A stretch of DNA of 64,000 nt, taken from the NCBI GenBank assembly GCA_034190875.2, contig CM067348.1, forward strand, positions 35,095,826-35,159,825, written 5' to 3'. The translations under genes and the position numbers were made by a program. This document shows, piece after piece, positions 23,990 to 36,739 of this stretch. The DNA comes from Urechis unicinctus. Taxonomy: Eukaryota; Annelida; Polychaeta; Xenopneusta; Urechidae. The notes under the pieces are model-generated. The model had not been told where the DNA came from and did not search any database. It saw nothing but the letters and a program-made list of their open reading frames with translations. How positions within the stretch are numbered: position 1 is the first letter of the stretch; each line of letters opens with the position of its first letter.

Positions 23990-24235
23990 TTAGCTTTAAT
24001 TGCTTAATCGATGTGTTTTGATCAGCAATTCCAATGACAAGTGGGAATATGGCCATGTTGAGTACACAAGATGCTTCGTACAGCATCGGTCTGAGTCGTG
24101 TCACGTTCCACACTGCTGGTGACCTCTTTGCACGGTCACGGTTTCCAGTTGGCATCCATTACTTGTGCTGATGAACAGGACCTGATTCGATCCTGGCTTC
24201 AGCCGCCACGTCCACTTTACCCGCAGCCTTCAGCA
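23990..24235 (+). pseudogene. C-type lectin first-half exon, copy B (broken)
   Basis: Homologous to exon 1 of copy A. It encodes MTSGNMAMLST, TFHTAGDL, then in another frame HGHGFQLASITCADEQDL and IRSWLQ. A 5-bp deletion relative to copy A (CTCTTTGCACGG against ATCTGTCCTTTGTACGG) removes the conserved Cys and shifts the frame. No second-half exon follows before the minisatellite at 24257. Confidence 0.7.
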
Positions 24236-24256
24236 TATTGTTGGGAAATAAACATC

Positions 24257-24356
24257 AATATACCAGACGTAAACGCAATATACCAGACGTAAACGCAATA
24301 TACCAGACGTAAACGCAATATAACAGACGTAAACGCAATATAACAGACGTAAACGC
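24257..24356. repeat. 20-bp tandem repeat, five units
   Basis: Five contiguous copies of AATATACCAGACGTAAACGC; the last two carry A for C in TAACAG. Uninterrupted direct repeats without spacers, so a minisatellite. Confidence 0.97.
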
Positions 24357-24425
24357 AGACGACAAGTTTTGTTGTCAATCATACACGTATTGCACGTACC
24401 GTACTACCCGTGTCAATCACACAGC

Positions 24426-24548
24426 ATGCGATTTGCATTTGTGACTGTTGGCATTTTGTGCTGCTATTATGTGGATGCAACATTTATCACACATATCCTT
24501 AGAAATGTCCAGTTTCAACACGCAGTCATCGAGTGGATTCAACTCTAG
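24426..24548 (+). CDS. Secretory signal-peptide frame upstream of C-type lectin copy C
   Basis: A 40-codon frame begins MRFAFVTVGILCCYYVDATF, which is a good signal peptide: a basic n-region, a hydrophobic core of 10-12 residues and a VDA cleavage-like end. It lies about 360 bp before the exon of the lectin copy at 24905 and in the same orientation, where the first exon of a secreted lectin is expected. The donor site is not obvious, so linkage to the lectin is inference. Confidence 0.4.
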   Translation: MRFAFVTVGILCCYYVDATFITHILRNVQFQHAVIEWIQL

Positions 24549-24904
24549 AATACGCTTTGGAGTGTTACCTAGTATGTGACATCTGAGTAAGTTTTTCTAT
24601 TGTAAAGAACAGATTCGTAAAAGAAGCATTTTCAGTATCACGTCACCTGCGCATAACAATAGCCAGGTGTTGAACAAGAGTTTTGGAACGAAGGAAATTT
24701 GGCATCATGTTAGGTAAGAATCAAATGTTAATCAGGTATTGTAATGCATAAAGACATTTTCCAAAAGTATGCAAACATATGATTGTGCATCGCCGACTAG
24801 ATATTCACCACGGACGTTGTTAAAGTCAATCGCGAATATCAACATCAATGAACAAAACAATTAATATTACCTAATATTTGCTTATGTCATCATTTCCGCT
24901 TGTC

Positions 24905-25565
24905 AATTATGATTACTCCATGCGCTTTGGTTAACAGTGCCGATGCCAAGTGGGGATATAGCTACGCTTACAGACAGGAATCATCCTACATCAATGGTCT
25001 GAGTCTGGTCACGTAGCACACTGCTCGTGACCTCTGTTCTTTGTCCAGCAATGATTTGCAGTTGCCCTGGCTCAGTGGGTAAGTTTTTATCGGAAGCATG
25101 AAGCATGGACGGATAAATATCAAAACCACAGTTACTAGTTGTTTCATGTTAATTGCGCAGAAGGTAGATATCTACTTGTTATCTTTCATTTGCATTGCTT
25201 CATTGTTATATTGCATATCTTTATTATTACCCAGAAACCGGATGTTTGCATGCTGTAAGCATAATCTAATGGGGAAACTGTTTGATATGCGGTATTGTTT
25301 GTATAGACAGCAACTGATATAGTCTGTTATTCTGTGTGATATGCATTGCAGGAACAGTATAGCCTATTATCAGGTACCGACGAGCAGCACGAGGGATCCT
25401 GGTTATTGTCCAACCCGGCTATCTCTACACTGGATATTGCCTTCACTGATTGGGGCTCTAGACAGCCTAACAACTTGGGAGGTAACCAAGACTGCCTGGC
25501 ATTCCGTCCTATTTATTGGCTAAGCGACATACCATGCCATGATGCGTTTACGTACCTGTAATAGG
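24905..25565 (+). pseudogene. C-type lectin domain gene, copy C (damaged)
   Basis: Same exon-intron layout as copy A. The first exon (24905-25080) has an in-frame TAG where copy A reads GTCATGGGGCAC, and lacks the QLAPITSAEE part. The second exon (about 25357-25561, acceptor TTGCAG|GAACAG) is open and encodes SGTDEQHEGSW, FTDWGSRQPNNLGGNQDCLA and YWLSDIPCHD, a good second half of a C-type lectin domain. It ends FTYL-stop: relative to copy A two bases of the YLC codons are lost, so the terminal disulfide Cys is missing. Together with the stop in exon 1, this points to a decayed gene rather than a working lectin. Confidence 0.7.
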
Positions 25566-25809
25566 TTGGCACAAGGTGGATCAATCGCTCAACTTCGCAT
25601 CGATGATGTTCACTATAGCTAAATTTGATTTATTCAGGTTATATATACCGCGCATGGTCAACAACTGAATATAACAGTATATTATTTAATTATCAATAAC
25701 TTGGGCGTCATTTCCTGCTCTACGCTGTCAGTGACAAATGTAACATGAGTAACCTGGTTCAGGATGTTAATATATATACGAAAGTCTTGTCTTTCTAATT
25801 AACTGTTGC

Positions 25810-27885
25810 TTATTTCTAGTTTCTCATGTCTACTTGTTTATGTGATATAAAGATGTTGCAAGACCACAAAGTAAAATCTGATAGACGTTGTTGCACCTTC
25901 TACCAGTATAAAGAGTTAGCTAGCCCATTTATTACATGAATGCATGAGTCCATGCCATGATTCGGAAACAAAAATTGGTGAGGTATCAGTTAATGGCAGT
26001 TCCACAAGTATATCTTGAGGATTTGTTAGCTAAATAATTCATATTATTCGTATCACCTGCCACAACCTGCAGAGTTTAGAGTAGTGATATACCAGCAGCT
26101 TCACTGTGTAGACAGTGCTAAAATAATAAGCGGCAACTCACTTTGGACATGCAAACAACTTTAGTCTGTAATCAAACATCCAGCTCTCTGCAACAGACGC
26201 ATGCTACAAAAATGTGCATCAATACCATAACGTCTTTCATCAACAGAACAACATCTTAATTTGGAGAGTACTCCATTAACTCTCCATGTACGACCATGTC
26301 ACATGCCTGACTATAAGAGACAGTGTCCAACAGTGCGACCCAGATGAGTGCCCATAATTACAGCATAATTCAAAGCATAATTTTCTCAACCTATCGCAGC
26401 GTAAAAGTACATAGACTAAGATGGCTTTTTGTTAAATATTGCACACGCTAAATTCAGTGTGTATTATCAGTGTCCATCGTTGTTGCTTACCTTACACGGC
26501 ATAACACCTGATGTCAGTACTGTTGTTGTTTGACATTGTCACAACAATCACTGAACTGCATTTGTGCGAATGTACTCTATAGTTAACTATAATATATGGG
26601 CTAGTGTGACAATTATCATTAATATTTAAGAAATTGCATGAATTTGAGTCTTGTAAAGCATTTTAAATAGGCATGATTATTTATTTAACACTAGCTATGA
26701 ATATCCATGAACGTTCAAATATATGAGGAGACCATTTAACGTTCATGGTAGATTACAAATACTGACGGTTGCGCGTGTGACCATTATCATTTCTGATAAT
26801 TAATGAATTATGCCTTGCAGTACAACTTGAAAGAGTAGGAGTATTCATCTGTATTCAGTGGCAAAAGATGTCATTTTGCGTTCATTGTAGTTCCTGATTT
26901 ACCCTGAATATTTTGATGTATTATGTAGAATGTTCAGGACTCCTGTCCATGAAATCTCGTGAAATGTCTGTGAAATACAATGAATTTTTCATGATCAGGA
27001 AAGCAGGGTGTACGGCATGCCATTGTTCAGCATATCACTGTACAACACACTGGTGTATAGTACCCATAGTGGCGAAGCATGTAACGTCGCTTGCATAAAG
27101 TCAGCTGTTTGTCATTAACATAGAGACGCATTAGTTTACAGAAATTAAATACAATCATTGTGCCTTTATCGATGAATCATCCATGATGTAGTTTTTCCAA
27201 AAGCATGAACGGATTGTAAACGAGTCATTTTTGCAACAACACATAAATGGAAGCAAAATAAAATATCTTTAATCCTAATGATTTGGATAGGAATCCATAA
27301 TCGTTTGTATTATCTAAATGATGTCTTAATTCATCAGAACTTGTGCTTGTATAAGTTTTCGTTTATATTTAGCTGCATATTGATAAATGTCCAATGGTTA
27401 AATGTGTATTTTATGAATGAATTCATTTGCATGCATCAACATTGTGTTTCATCATAACAAAGAATAATTTCATCCTTATGTTTATTGCAATAATTATTGA
27501 GTACATGTAAAGGCTGAGCAAGACCTGGTTCGAACAACCAATGCTATTGGATGTGAAGAACATCACATATGTGCAGCTGATGTTGTAACTACACGATATT
27601 GTCCTCTTTACGATACAGAGAAGATATCTTAACAATATGACATTCGTGGCGCCCAGAACAGTTATACGTGCAATAATAACAATCGCTTCATTCAGAATGA
27701 ATCATACATATATGCAACGCCTGACTCAAACAAACTATGCTATTGGCTGTATGTACTTATATGCCCTTTTCAAGATACATACAAGCAAAACAGATCAATG
27801 TCGTAAATATATATGAACGCATACGTTATACGTCACCATGATAACGCATTGAGGACATAATGGTATATGACGGGCCATTTTGACG
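25810..27885. other. Non-coding stretch
   Basis: AT-rich. Short chance frames only; no repeat family recognised. Confidence 0.4.
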
Positions 27886-27889
27886 GATT

Positions 27890-28260
27890 GCTTCCATCAC
27901 TGACAAGCTCTCCACCCAAGTCATATTTTAAGGTATCTTACTACTATGGGTTCCGATATGCGGAGTAAGGCTACCATTACTGAAAGACTTTCCACAAATG
28001 TCATTTGCAAGGTATTCCACCTGTATGCGTTAGAATATGCTGCATAACATTAACACCACACCTGAAGCACTTTCCACAAATGTCATATTCTCAATAGCAT
28101 GATTTCCCATATGTGAAGCCGGATTACTTCCTTGAAATGACTTTCTATTAATGTCATATCAATAAGGTTTTTCACCAGTAGGCATTCTCTTATGTACTGT
28201 TAGATTTCAACGACTTACAACAAATGTCTCATTAAAAAAGGTTTCTCACTAGTATGCCAC
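27890..28260 (-). pseudogene. Degenerate C2H2 zinc-finger units
   Basis: On the minus strand, GACATTTGTGGAAAG-like words (encoding the C-x-I-C-G-K start of C2H2 fingers) recur near 28000, 28080 and 28155 at roughly 84-bp finger spacing. TGAAAAACC-type linkers are still recognisable near 28175. Frames are destroyed. Confidence 0.55.
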
Positions 28261-28261
28261 A

Positions 28262-28405
28262 TGAAAATGATATATCAAATCATATGAAAACGCATACTGG
28301 TTAAAACAAATCTTATGAATGTGGCACTTGTAGAAAGTCGTTTGCTCGTGAAGTCATCTGACAACACATTTGAAATGGCAAACTGGTGAAAAATCATACA
28401 AATGT
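28262..28405 (+). pseudogene. C2H2 zinc-finger units in inverted orientation
   Basis: Here the finger code lies on the plus strand: NHMKTHTG, a stop, then KSYECGTCRKSFARE, ending at a linker-like CTGGTGAAAAATCATACAAA. The flanking units on both sides run on the minus strand, so this ~145-bp segment is inverted. It meets the next array head-to-head at about 28408, where the sequence is palindromic around AATGTGACATTAAATGTCAC. Confidence 0.6.
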
Positions 28406-28930
<525 letters not shown>

Positions 28931-28979
28931 GAAAATAGGAAAATGAAACAGGAAGAGTTAACATTGACCTGACAGAGCA

Positions 28980-30120
28980 TCCGCCTTATAGGGTGGATGG
29001 ATAAAATTACAGGGAAATCCACGTGGATGAGAATGGACAAGATTTTTCTAGGCCATGTCAACCCATCCGATTGACTGAACTAGGCAATCCCAGCCTCTCG
29101 CCTCGGCGAAATCTAAGTAATGTTTTGCAGATATAGCCACCCCAAGAACCCCTATACTCAACCGCCTAGATCCCATTGCTCACCGACACGAGTTGTAACC
29201 CACGGCAAACAGGTTCCCCCTATTGGTCGCCTATTGGATAGGTTTAACGGCACATCATAACTAGTGTGTCATATGGTGCCTATTGTCACTCATGAGAGGG
29301 ATCCATGTGTAAAGTGAAGCTGATAGCTTGCAGTATAAGAAAACATGCCACCGAACGAACGGACGCCGGAGTCAATGTATAAAATAAGTTCTGCAGAACA
29401 GCAGAGCTAAAAACAGATCACCAGAAGTTGTAAAACAGTGAATTCTTCAATGTTCCTTAATCATGAGATCATTAAGTTATTTAATGATAAATTAGGGGTC
29501 AAATAGACATAGTAATTTTCTTAATCAACCAAGTGGAATAAGAAATATAAATGCGTGTTTGTTTTCAGTATATTTATTAATATTGTGATAGCATATCTTA
29601 TGCAAATTTCTGTACTAATCAATATTAAGTTTTGACGGGATCGGTCAATCTTTATGACTCTTCAGGGGGCTTTACAGGTGTGTTTTGTATGCTAATACAT
29701 TCTACTATTTTTAAAAATCAGGCAAAAGACCTCAAAGGTACACTTCATATGGTAACATGGGCCTCCAATTAAGCCACAATGGCCACCAAATTGAATAGCA
29801 CAAAAGAAGTATATGCTTTGGTGCGTGGCAAGCACATTTATTACATTCTACTAACTAAATTGGCAAAATAGGCCACCTAAATGTACACAATATTCCTTAA
29901 GAGGTGACCTTCGGAATGATGTCCATGTCACAGATGACTTATCCAATCCAAGATGCTAACAGACCTTATTTATATTTTTGAAGAAATTACAAGAGGTCTA
30001 GTGGTTGCTAAAAAACGGCATCTCAAATTCCCCATTGGCACAAGTTGAATATAAAATTTTCCCATGACGAAATAGTCTTGTATTGCTCATTCGATTTTTA
30101 CTTTAAAAGAGCCATGAATA
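28980..30120. other. Non-coding stretch
   Basis: No gene recognised. Confidence 0.4.
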
Positions 30121-30124
30121 AAAT

Positions 30125-30520
30125 AGTCCACTTGTAATTTGGGTCTGCTTGCTTGCTATATAAGAAACGTGCTATCACAACTTGCCACCCATTTGGCTAA
30201 CATCGAACAAGATATTTACCAATGACTCAGGGGTCAAGGGTTATGCAGGGCTGATTTAAAGTTTGCGATGACCCATCGACATAAGGGTTCCATGTCTAAT
30301 TTAGTGCTGCTATCTGGTTATATAAGAAAACATGCTATCAAAACTGATTCCCCCTTGGGTTTTAACAAACAAGATATTTACCAATAACTGAGGGGTCATG
30401 GGTCAAGCAGGTTTAGTTAGCAAGTAGCCGTTGACAAAGGAGGGCTCAATGTCTAAACTGGGGTTGCTGGCAATCAGCAAACACAAATTATGCCATCGCT
30501 CCTTGTCAGTGACCTTAAAA
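30125..30520. repeat. Degenerate tandem repeat, period about 160 bp
   Basis: TATATAAGAAA-xG-TGCTATCA, CAAGATATTTACCAAT and AGGGGTCA-GGGT recur at 30157 and 30318 (161 bp apart). A third, weaker unit starts about 30475. A more distant relative starts near 29290. Confidence 0.65.
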
Positions 30521-30970
30521 TTAAGTCAAAGAAAATGATAACCTCTCTAATATAAGGGTTCACCATAATTTCCATCCTAAAGGCAATAAATAAAATGTAC
30601 CAGATATAAAGATTCTGTTTTAAGGCATTGTACTGAAAATTAAGGCCAAGGACATTGATAACTTCTCTTATTAAAGGACAAACCAGATTATATTTTGCTC
30701 AGCTGATTCAATTCCCAATTGAGAGTTTTTATCAATAGCTCAGAGGTCAATGTGAACGTTTGCGTGGCAATCTTTGCTTAACAGCCATATGTATTATTCC
30801 CCATTGGGTTAACATTGCACAAGAGATTTGTAAATACTTTTTCCTCTAACACCCCAGAGGTGGTATATCATGATGGTAGACGTTAATTTTGCAAGGAAAC
30901 AAAAATATCTGAGGGGGTTGATGTGTAATGTCAGACATTTATAAAGAAAAACATTCTCTTCATTGTGTTA
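30520..30970. other. Non-coding stretch
   Basis: Contains weak relatives of the preceding tandem unit (TCAATAGCTCAGAGGTCAAT near 30735), otherwise nothing recognised. Confidence 0.35.
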
Positions 30971-31239
30971 TTAGTCAAGGTCCCCTAGCCTGATGGCTGC
31001 GGGCGCTGTTTACATGTTACTGATGTTCAATGGTCTCGCCTTCAGGTCAAGGCGAGCTTAATGTCTTGAACTGGACAGGCATCCCAGATTTTGGATGCTC
31101 CAATCACAAGCCGTGTCTCTCTGTCACTCTCGGGTACTTTTGAGCCGTTGTCTCTAATTGGTTAGTTCTACCACCGGAGAACTTGTCCAACCGGACGAGT
31201 GATTTTTATGAGCCAGACACACATTCTACAACACTCCGA

Positions 31240-31700
31240 TTTGTTGTTTCACGCCGAGTGGCACCGTTAATCATACAGTCGGCGAGAGAAGCAGCAGACA
31301 AGTGGTTCTTTTTAACTGACTATTACGTAAACATACTATCGTGCAGCTAAGCGATTAAAGCGCGTGTTGAGGTGCCAATTTGAACTTTTGAGACGCCCCA
31401 TAATTCCAGAAGATCTTCAGTGTGTTCTCATTGGACGCAGACCACTACAATGTCCATGACGTCACATAGAACCGAGGGTGCGTATCACAAGCCAGACACG
31501 CGCAATTAAGGTCAATCCGGGTCACAACCTTAGTGTTGATTGGTCACGAAGATTAACGAACGTGTCTAATGAATATTCGGACGCGCCAGTTTAAGACCTT
31601 GTTCTGTCGTAGACTCTAGGGCGAGAAGCGTAGCGGAAGCCCTGGAGTCTGGGACGCAGACTATTGTGTTATCACAGTACAAGAGATTATTTGAATATTG
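31240..31700 (+). promoter_or_regulatory. Promoter-like or LTR-like GC-rich segment with hairpin
   Basis: Compared with its surroundings this segment is CpG-rich. It holds a perfect CRE (TGACGTCA, about 31457), a CCAAT-type GATTGGTCAC (about 31537) and a hairpin with arms GACTCTAGGGC and GCCCTGGAGTC at about 31611-31650. No gene can be assigned downstream. It could be a host promoter with a 5' leader or the end of an LTR element. Confidence 0.3.
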
Positions 31701-31989
31701 TTAAAAAAGAATACAATCTTTAAAAGACCACAATTCAGTGGAGTTAACTAGTCATGTGAATCAATAAATTCAACAAGAGTATCTAACTCAAGTCAAAATT
31801 ATGTACAGGTGATTCTCTGTCCTGTCAATCTATTCAGATGAAGGAAGGCCTGAATTCATAGCAGTAAAAATACACACCAAGGAGAGACACCAGGAAACAC
31901 ACAGCAGCTGTACGAGTTAGCACGAAGTACCGTGGATTCTGTCAACAAATACCCTCATCACAAGCAGAAAACACCAACCAAGTAACCTG

Positions 31990-32290
31990 CTGTCATTTAC
32001 AAACATTGCCAGGAATGAGGACAAATATTTAGCCTTACCTATTCAACTTACTACCAGGCAAGGAACAATACATTCAACAGCTGCCACCGAGCTGTATCAG
32101 TCAAGTCACTAAGGATAGGAGACCATGTATGGATACAAGCTTTAGATTGTTCTGATGACAACAGATTAAAATCTCTAGTTGGAACTGTAGGACACAACAG
32201 AACAGCACTTGTGCATCACCTAAGCGGCCAGTGTTACAAATTGTCTTCAAATAGTATAAAACGAAATAATTTTGTTATGGACGGATAGAA
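31990..32290 (+). other. Open frame with integrase-tail-like start
   Basis: A frame without an ATG runs to a TAG at about 32289 and encodes SVKSLRIGDHVWIQALD, then KSLVGTVGHNR and LSSNSIKRN. The GDHVWIQ and GTV elements resemble the C-terminal beta-barrel of LTR-retrotransposon integrases. No upstream DDE core or RT is present. Weak call. Confidence 0.25.
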
Positions 32291-32517
32291 TACCCAAAAA
32301 AGCATGTCACAGGATATCACATCCATAACCTTTACCTTTGACTTTCAGTGTTGATTGTGACCATTATTGAAGACAATATTTTGTATTTTACAAAAACAAT
32401 TGCTGCAGAATGACTTGTAAGGAAAGAGCGGACTCCGGCTGACAAGACAAGTGAACACACCACCCTTGAGCAGCGAGTGCTTTGTCAAAGCCTTCTGATC
32501 GATTCATGGGTGTGGTC

Positions 32518-33241
32518 TAGCTCTTTCAAACTAAGTACGGGTAGTGCTGCATGCACTCCCCCTTAATTCTGGCGTCCTACAGTATCTAGCCTGCGTAATT
32601 CAACGGAATGATCCCGAGTTCCAATGTTTTATCTTGTTTTATCTGATGAAATCAACTCACAAAACAATTTTATCGGAACAAAGGTAGAACATCCTGTGAA
32701 TTAGTTTTTTGGCCAGCGGAAGCTTTCACTAATTAGAACATAGAAGAGACAGCTCGCAAGACGCGGGTTCACAGAGACTATTTGTGGCACAAAGCTAAAA
32801 TGACCTTGTCTAACATGTAGAAAATGCCACTAACATCCACTGTCGCATAAATATCACTCAAATCACGAAGAAAGCAACGAAAACTTGGGGAAAAAGCGAC
32901 AGGAACTACCAGCTATAGTTTTAGCCTATGTACTCACTGCATAATTTACATGGGAAGTTTCTGGGGCTGTCTGGGATATAGTCCTCCACACTTGTAATTT
33001 CTGAAGAAAATATCACCAGTGAACTAGGAAAGTTAACAAAAGTATACTTTTCTGCAGACAATAGGAATATTAATCATCCTCATTAACCGAACTAAGTAAT
33101 AACTTTCAACACTGATCGCCTGTGACTCGCGAGAATTTTCATATTTCATGAAAAAGGAGTTCAGTATGCATCGACAATAAAATTTGGGTTTCACGTTTGG
33201 ACCCATAAATACAACCTGACGTTGGTCTATTGATTGGGCTA
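32518..33241. mobile_element. hAT-like non-autonomous transposon, copy 2
   Basis: Homologous over its length to 19936-20751, starting TAGCTCTTTC and ending TTGGGCTA. The flanks GTGTGGTC (32510-32517) and GCGTGATC (33242-33249) agree at 6 of 8 positions, as expected for an older 8-bp target duplication. It is about 90 bp shorter than copy 1, mainly through a gap near 32700. The end hairpin is weakened. Confidence 0.7.
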
Positions 33242-33259
33242 GCGTGATCACCTCGACCT

Positions 33260-36180
33260 ATCTAAAGTCAAATGAAGACTATATACCTCCAACACATGCC
33301 AAATGAGGCCCCAATAGACGTTGGATCAATATTCCATATGCGTTTGATGATTTTATGGCAGCAAATTATTCCATATGCACATGTTTTGGTAAGTTGGGGA
33401 GTTGAGGTTGTACAGAGGCTAAATACTGGAAAGAGTACTGAGGCTAAATCGCGTTGATGTGGTTAAATTATGTGATTATTATCGCTCAAGTCCATACAAA
33501 AAGTTTTACGATTATTCATTTGAAGGGTAATTAGATATACTAAATAATAAACGATGTATAAATAGCTTGTATATATTTAGAAGACATGATAACATACTGC
33601 CGTTCAATCGATCTTACCGAAACAACAAAGTTCACATTTTCGCTCCCCGTCGACTCGTCCTACATCATTCTCGTTAAGCTCCGACCGGAATTACCACATG
33701 GAAAATAGGAAGTTATTTATCATATGAAGGGAGGTGCATTCGTTTGACGATTTGAAGCAATATATGTAATGATCGATAATAATTCATCACAAACACGACA
33801 CCCGCATCGATACAACTTGTGTTTGACTAAATTTCTTTGCCTGACATGATGAATGATTCAAATGGCGAAGTTGGAAAATTACTGAAACCTGACCCTATTG
33901 TCTTAAGATCTTTAAGTTACTCCGCGTTAGATTGTAATAAGATTGTCGTATTTATATATTTATATATTTTTTTCTTCTTGATAGTTTTTTACCATCCGAG
34001 AAGAATGTGAACTCGGTTCACATCAGTCGATTCCTCCGAAAACAATACTTGAAAGACGCCCAGGAATTGAATGTGGCTATTATTCAATTGACTGATAAAC
34101 CATTCTGCATGGTAGTTATACATATTTGAAGCATCAATTTCACAATAATTTGAGATGGTTTATCCTCAGGTGAATTTTATAATACTGCATAACGTTTGCA
34201 GGATGCGGCTTTTTTTTAACGAATAAATGATTTGACAGCTAAGTACACACAAAATCTTATCAATATTAACGTACATATGATTTTGTATCATTATGTCTTA
34301 AGTTGTAAAAAAGTGGGGTGACATTCAAATTACACGATCGATCAAATACTTAACGCAAGGCAGTTAACGGTGTTAGATTTAGTGCGCCACAAGGAATACA
34401 ATATTCACTCTCACAGGATAAGCTCAATGCATTCATGCATGACAGTGTTCAAACCGATTCAATGAACATACAAGTTGCCTAAATATCATTAACATGAACA
34501 ATCTACACTGTCATGGGGTACTGACAAACATATGCCTAGGGGTTTTTTTCAACAGCATCAATACAAATATGTCATATGAAAAGAAGCTTGGTTCTTGTTT
34601 CAAACATTACATAAACCACATTTCGTTTTGACAGTTGGAACTTATACACTGGATATAGTCAAATTATGTATTGGTGTTGCTATGTCCCAACTTGCAAAGC
34701 ATCCAGTTTCGAAGAACATTCAATGTGCACGATGCTTTATTTTCAAGAGATATATAAAGTATCAAGTCATTCTCATTCATATACGTTGTTTTCAAGTAAA
34801 ATAATTTATCTGACAGCTGAACATATTCACAACAATCTGATATGTAATTGTAACCGTATTCGCTGGTCTGTCATAAAGACTAATCTGTGGCTTCAAAAAT
34901 GTGTCAGATTGATCGCAAAAAAATAATTATTAATATGAGGGGAGGTAATCATGTGTGCGTATTTTTGCTCTCAACTAATATAGCCTTGTTGTTAATCATT
35001 CTTACATCCTAAAATTTTACGAGGTTAATTGCGTCAAATGCATAGGCATTCATCAGGGTGACACAACTGGACACGGGACACTGCCTAAGAAGACAGGCTT
35101 ATGTAACATTGCGGTACCAGCTATTAGTGCAACTAGCATGATGTGCCTGGTGGATTTACAGCGGACATAACTGGATGTAAGATTCCCGACTCAACTGTTT
35201 TACTTAGCCACAGCGAGTTGGTGTTAGTGCTATTTGTCATGTGCATTTGATCTTTATATTGTAGATTTTGGTAGTGGCACGAATTTATCATTATTATTTC
35301 TCATCGGTCAGGAATCTCTCCATTGGTTGAGATATGTTGTAATTGGTAGGGTTTGAGGTGGATGTGTTGCATGCGGTAAGGATAATTGGGATGTCTGCTA
35401 TCTACCTCACATTGCCTTCGCCAAGACCTAATCCTCCTCACAACTAACCTAAAGTATAGGCACTAAGTATAAGGTTAACCTTACACAATACATACATACA
35501 GCTAATTCGACAACCTTAAGCCCGGCAGTGACCTACAGAAGAACAATATTCACGTGAAAGCTCTGCACTATACAAATAACGATAATGCGCATACAACAAA
35601 ATATTGGCGTTTTGGGGGTCGTTCCCAGATAGCACGCCTACGTTGGCCCAACGCTGCGACTCGTCGGCATGGTTGCGGTAATTTTGCCAGCATTGGCCCA
35701 GCGCTGTGCCGATGCTGGCATGAGATTGGTGTTTCCTTTCATGATCAGGTGTTGCAGTAAAGTTATTTAGAATGAAACGCTAATGGGTTAATGCAATTCA
35801 ATGATAAGAAAACAAATTCCCCCACAAAGTTAATTTTTATCAATGCTTCGAATCGGAATATCACAAAATGAAAATCGAACGTTTGACGACGAGCACCATG
35901 AAATGTAATAGAATATTTAGAAAAAAAACTTGAAAAGTACAAGGTGACCATTGCCTATAATCCATTTACTTCTCACTTATTGATATTTGTACGGACGGAG
36001 GCGCACGACTTGGACATGTACCAAAGAGTTTATAAGTTAGTGCCTTCTTGATTATCTCAATTTGGTTGACATTTGTGTTATTATTTTTAAGGGCACTAAA
36101 TTGAATGTTTCCGCAAGGTTGTTGAAATTATTACAGTTATGACACAGTATTAGGTTCTGTAACCTATGTTGAGATTTGTT
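33260..36180. other. Mostly non-coding stretch
   Basis: AT-rich with no recognised gene. A possible isolated exon is listed separately at 33994-34112. Around 35630-35720 the words TTGGCCCAACGCTG and TTGGCCCAGCGCTG recur, a short palindrome-rich repeat. Confidence 0.4.
33994..34112 (+). other. Possible isolated exon, family unknown
   Basis: A pyrimidine-rich acceptor (TTTTTTTCTTCTTGATAG) precedes an open segment encoding LPSEKNVNSVHISRFLRKQY, LKDAQELNV and QLTDKPFCM, which then meets a GTAGTT that could be a donor. Amino-acid content looks protein-like but I recognise no family and no partner exon. Confidence 0.25.
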
Positions 36181-36182
36181 CC

Positions 36183-36262
36183 TGCGCTGAATGATTTTTG
36201 GATCAGAATATATGTGAAACAATGCGCTGAACGATTTTTGGATCAGAATATAAGTGAAACAA
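36183..36262. repeat. 40-bp tandem duplication
   Basis: TGCGCTGAATGATTTTTGGA and following bases at 36183-36222 are repeated at 36223-36262 with two differences. Confidence 0.9.
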
Positions 36263-36545
36263 ACAACACCTAGTATATTTGTTATTTATGGAAGCCAATT
36301 TATATCACTCCCATGGCCGATTAGTAACAATCGATGGACATTGAGAAGATCCACGGAGATTGTCCCACATATAAGGGATAAGGTTGCATCTGGCAGTCAT
36401 GCACATGGACGATGATATCCCGTACAGATTAAATCTGAAAAACATACCCCGTCGTACAAGTATGAACCCGTCGTACAAGTAGAGAGGCCGATAAAACATA
36501 CCACGTCGCGCGGAACATATGAACTACCTCTATACACTTAAGTGC

Positions 36546-36561
36546 CCCCCCCCCCCCCCCG
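36546..36561. repeat. Poly-C run
   Basis: Sixteen or more consecutive C. The length is likely unstable or uncertain. Confidence 0.9.
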
Positions 36562-36629
36562 ACGGTGGATGATATGCATCAAGCGCATATATGCAGTGAA
36601 CTGAGTTATAAGAACGGATCGACACGGCA

Positions 36630-36735
36630 GCACGGTGACCGTGCGAATAGCGCTGTTCCGGTAGTTGGATGCATGGTCACCGTGCGTATAGCGCTGTTCC
36701 GATAGTTGGATGCACGGTCGCCGTGCGAATAGCAT
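36630..36735. repeat. 41-bp tandem repeat with palindromic core
   Basis: About 2.6 units of 41 bp. Each carries GCACGGTGACCGTGC or a close variant (GCATGGTCACCGTGC, GCACGGTCGCCGTGC), a palindrome with a single central base, followed by AATAGCGCTGTTCCG and AGTTGGAT. Confidence 0.9.
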
Positions 36736-36739
36736 CTTT

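Noticed and set aside
24257..24356. CRISPR-like direct repeats
   Set aside because: Units are contiguous with no unique spacers, in a eukaryotic context; plain minisatellite.
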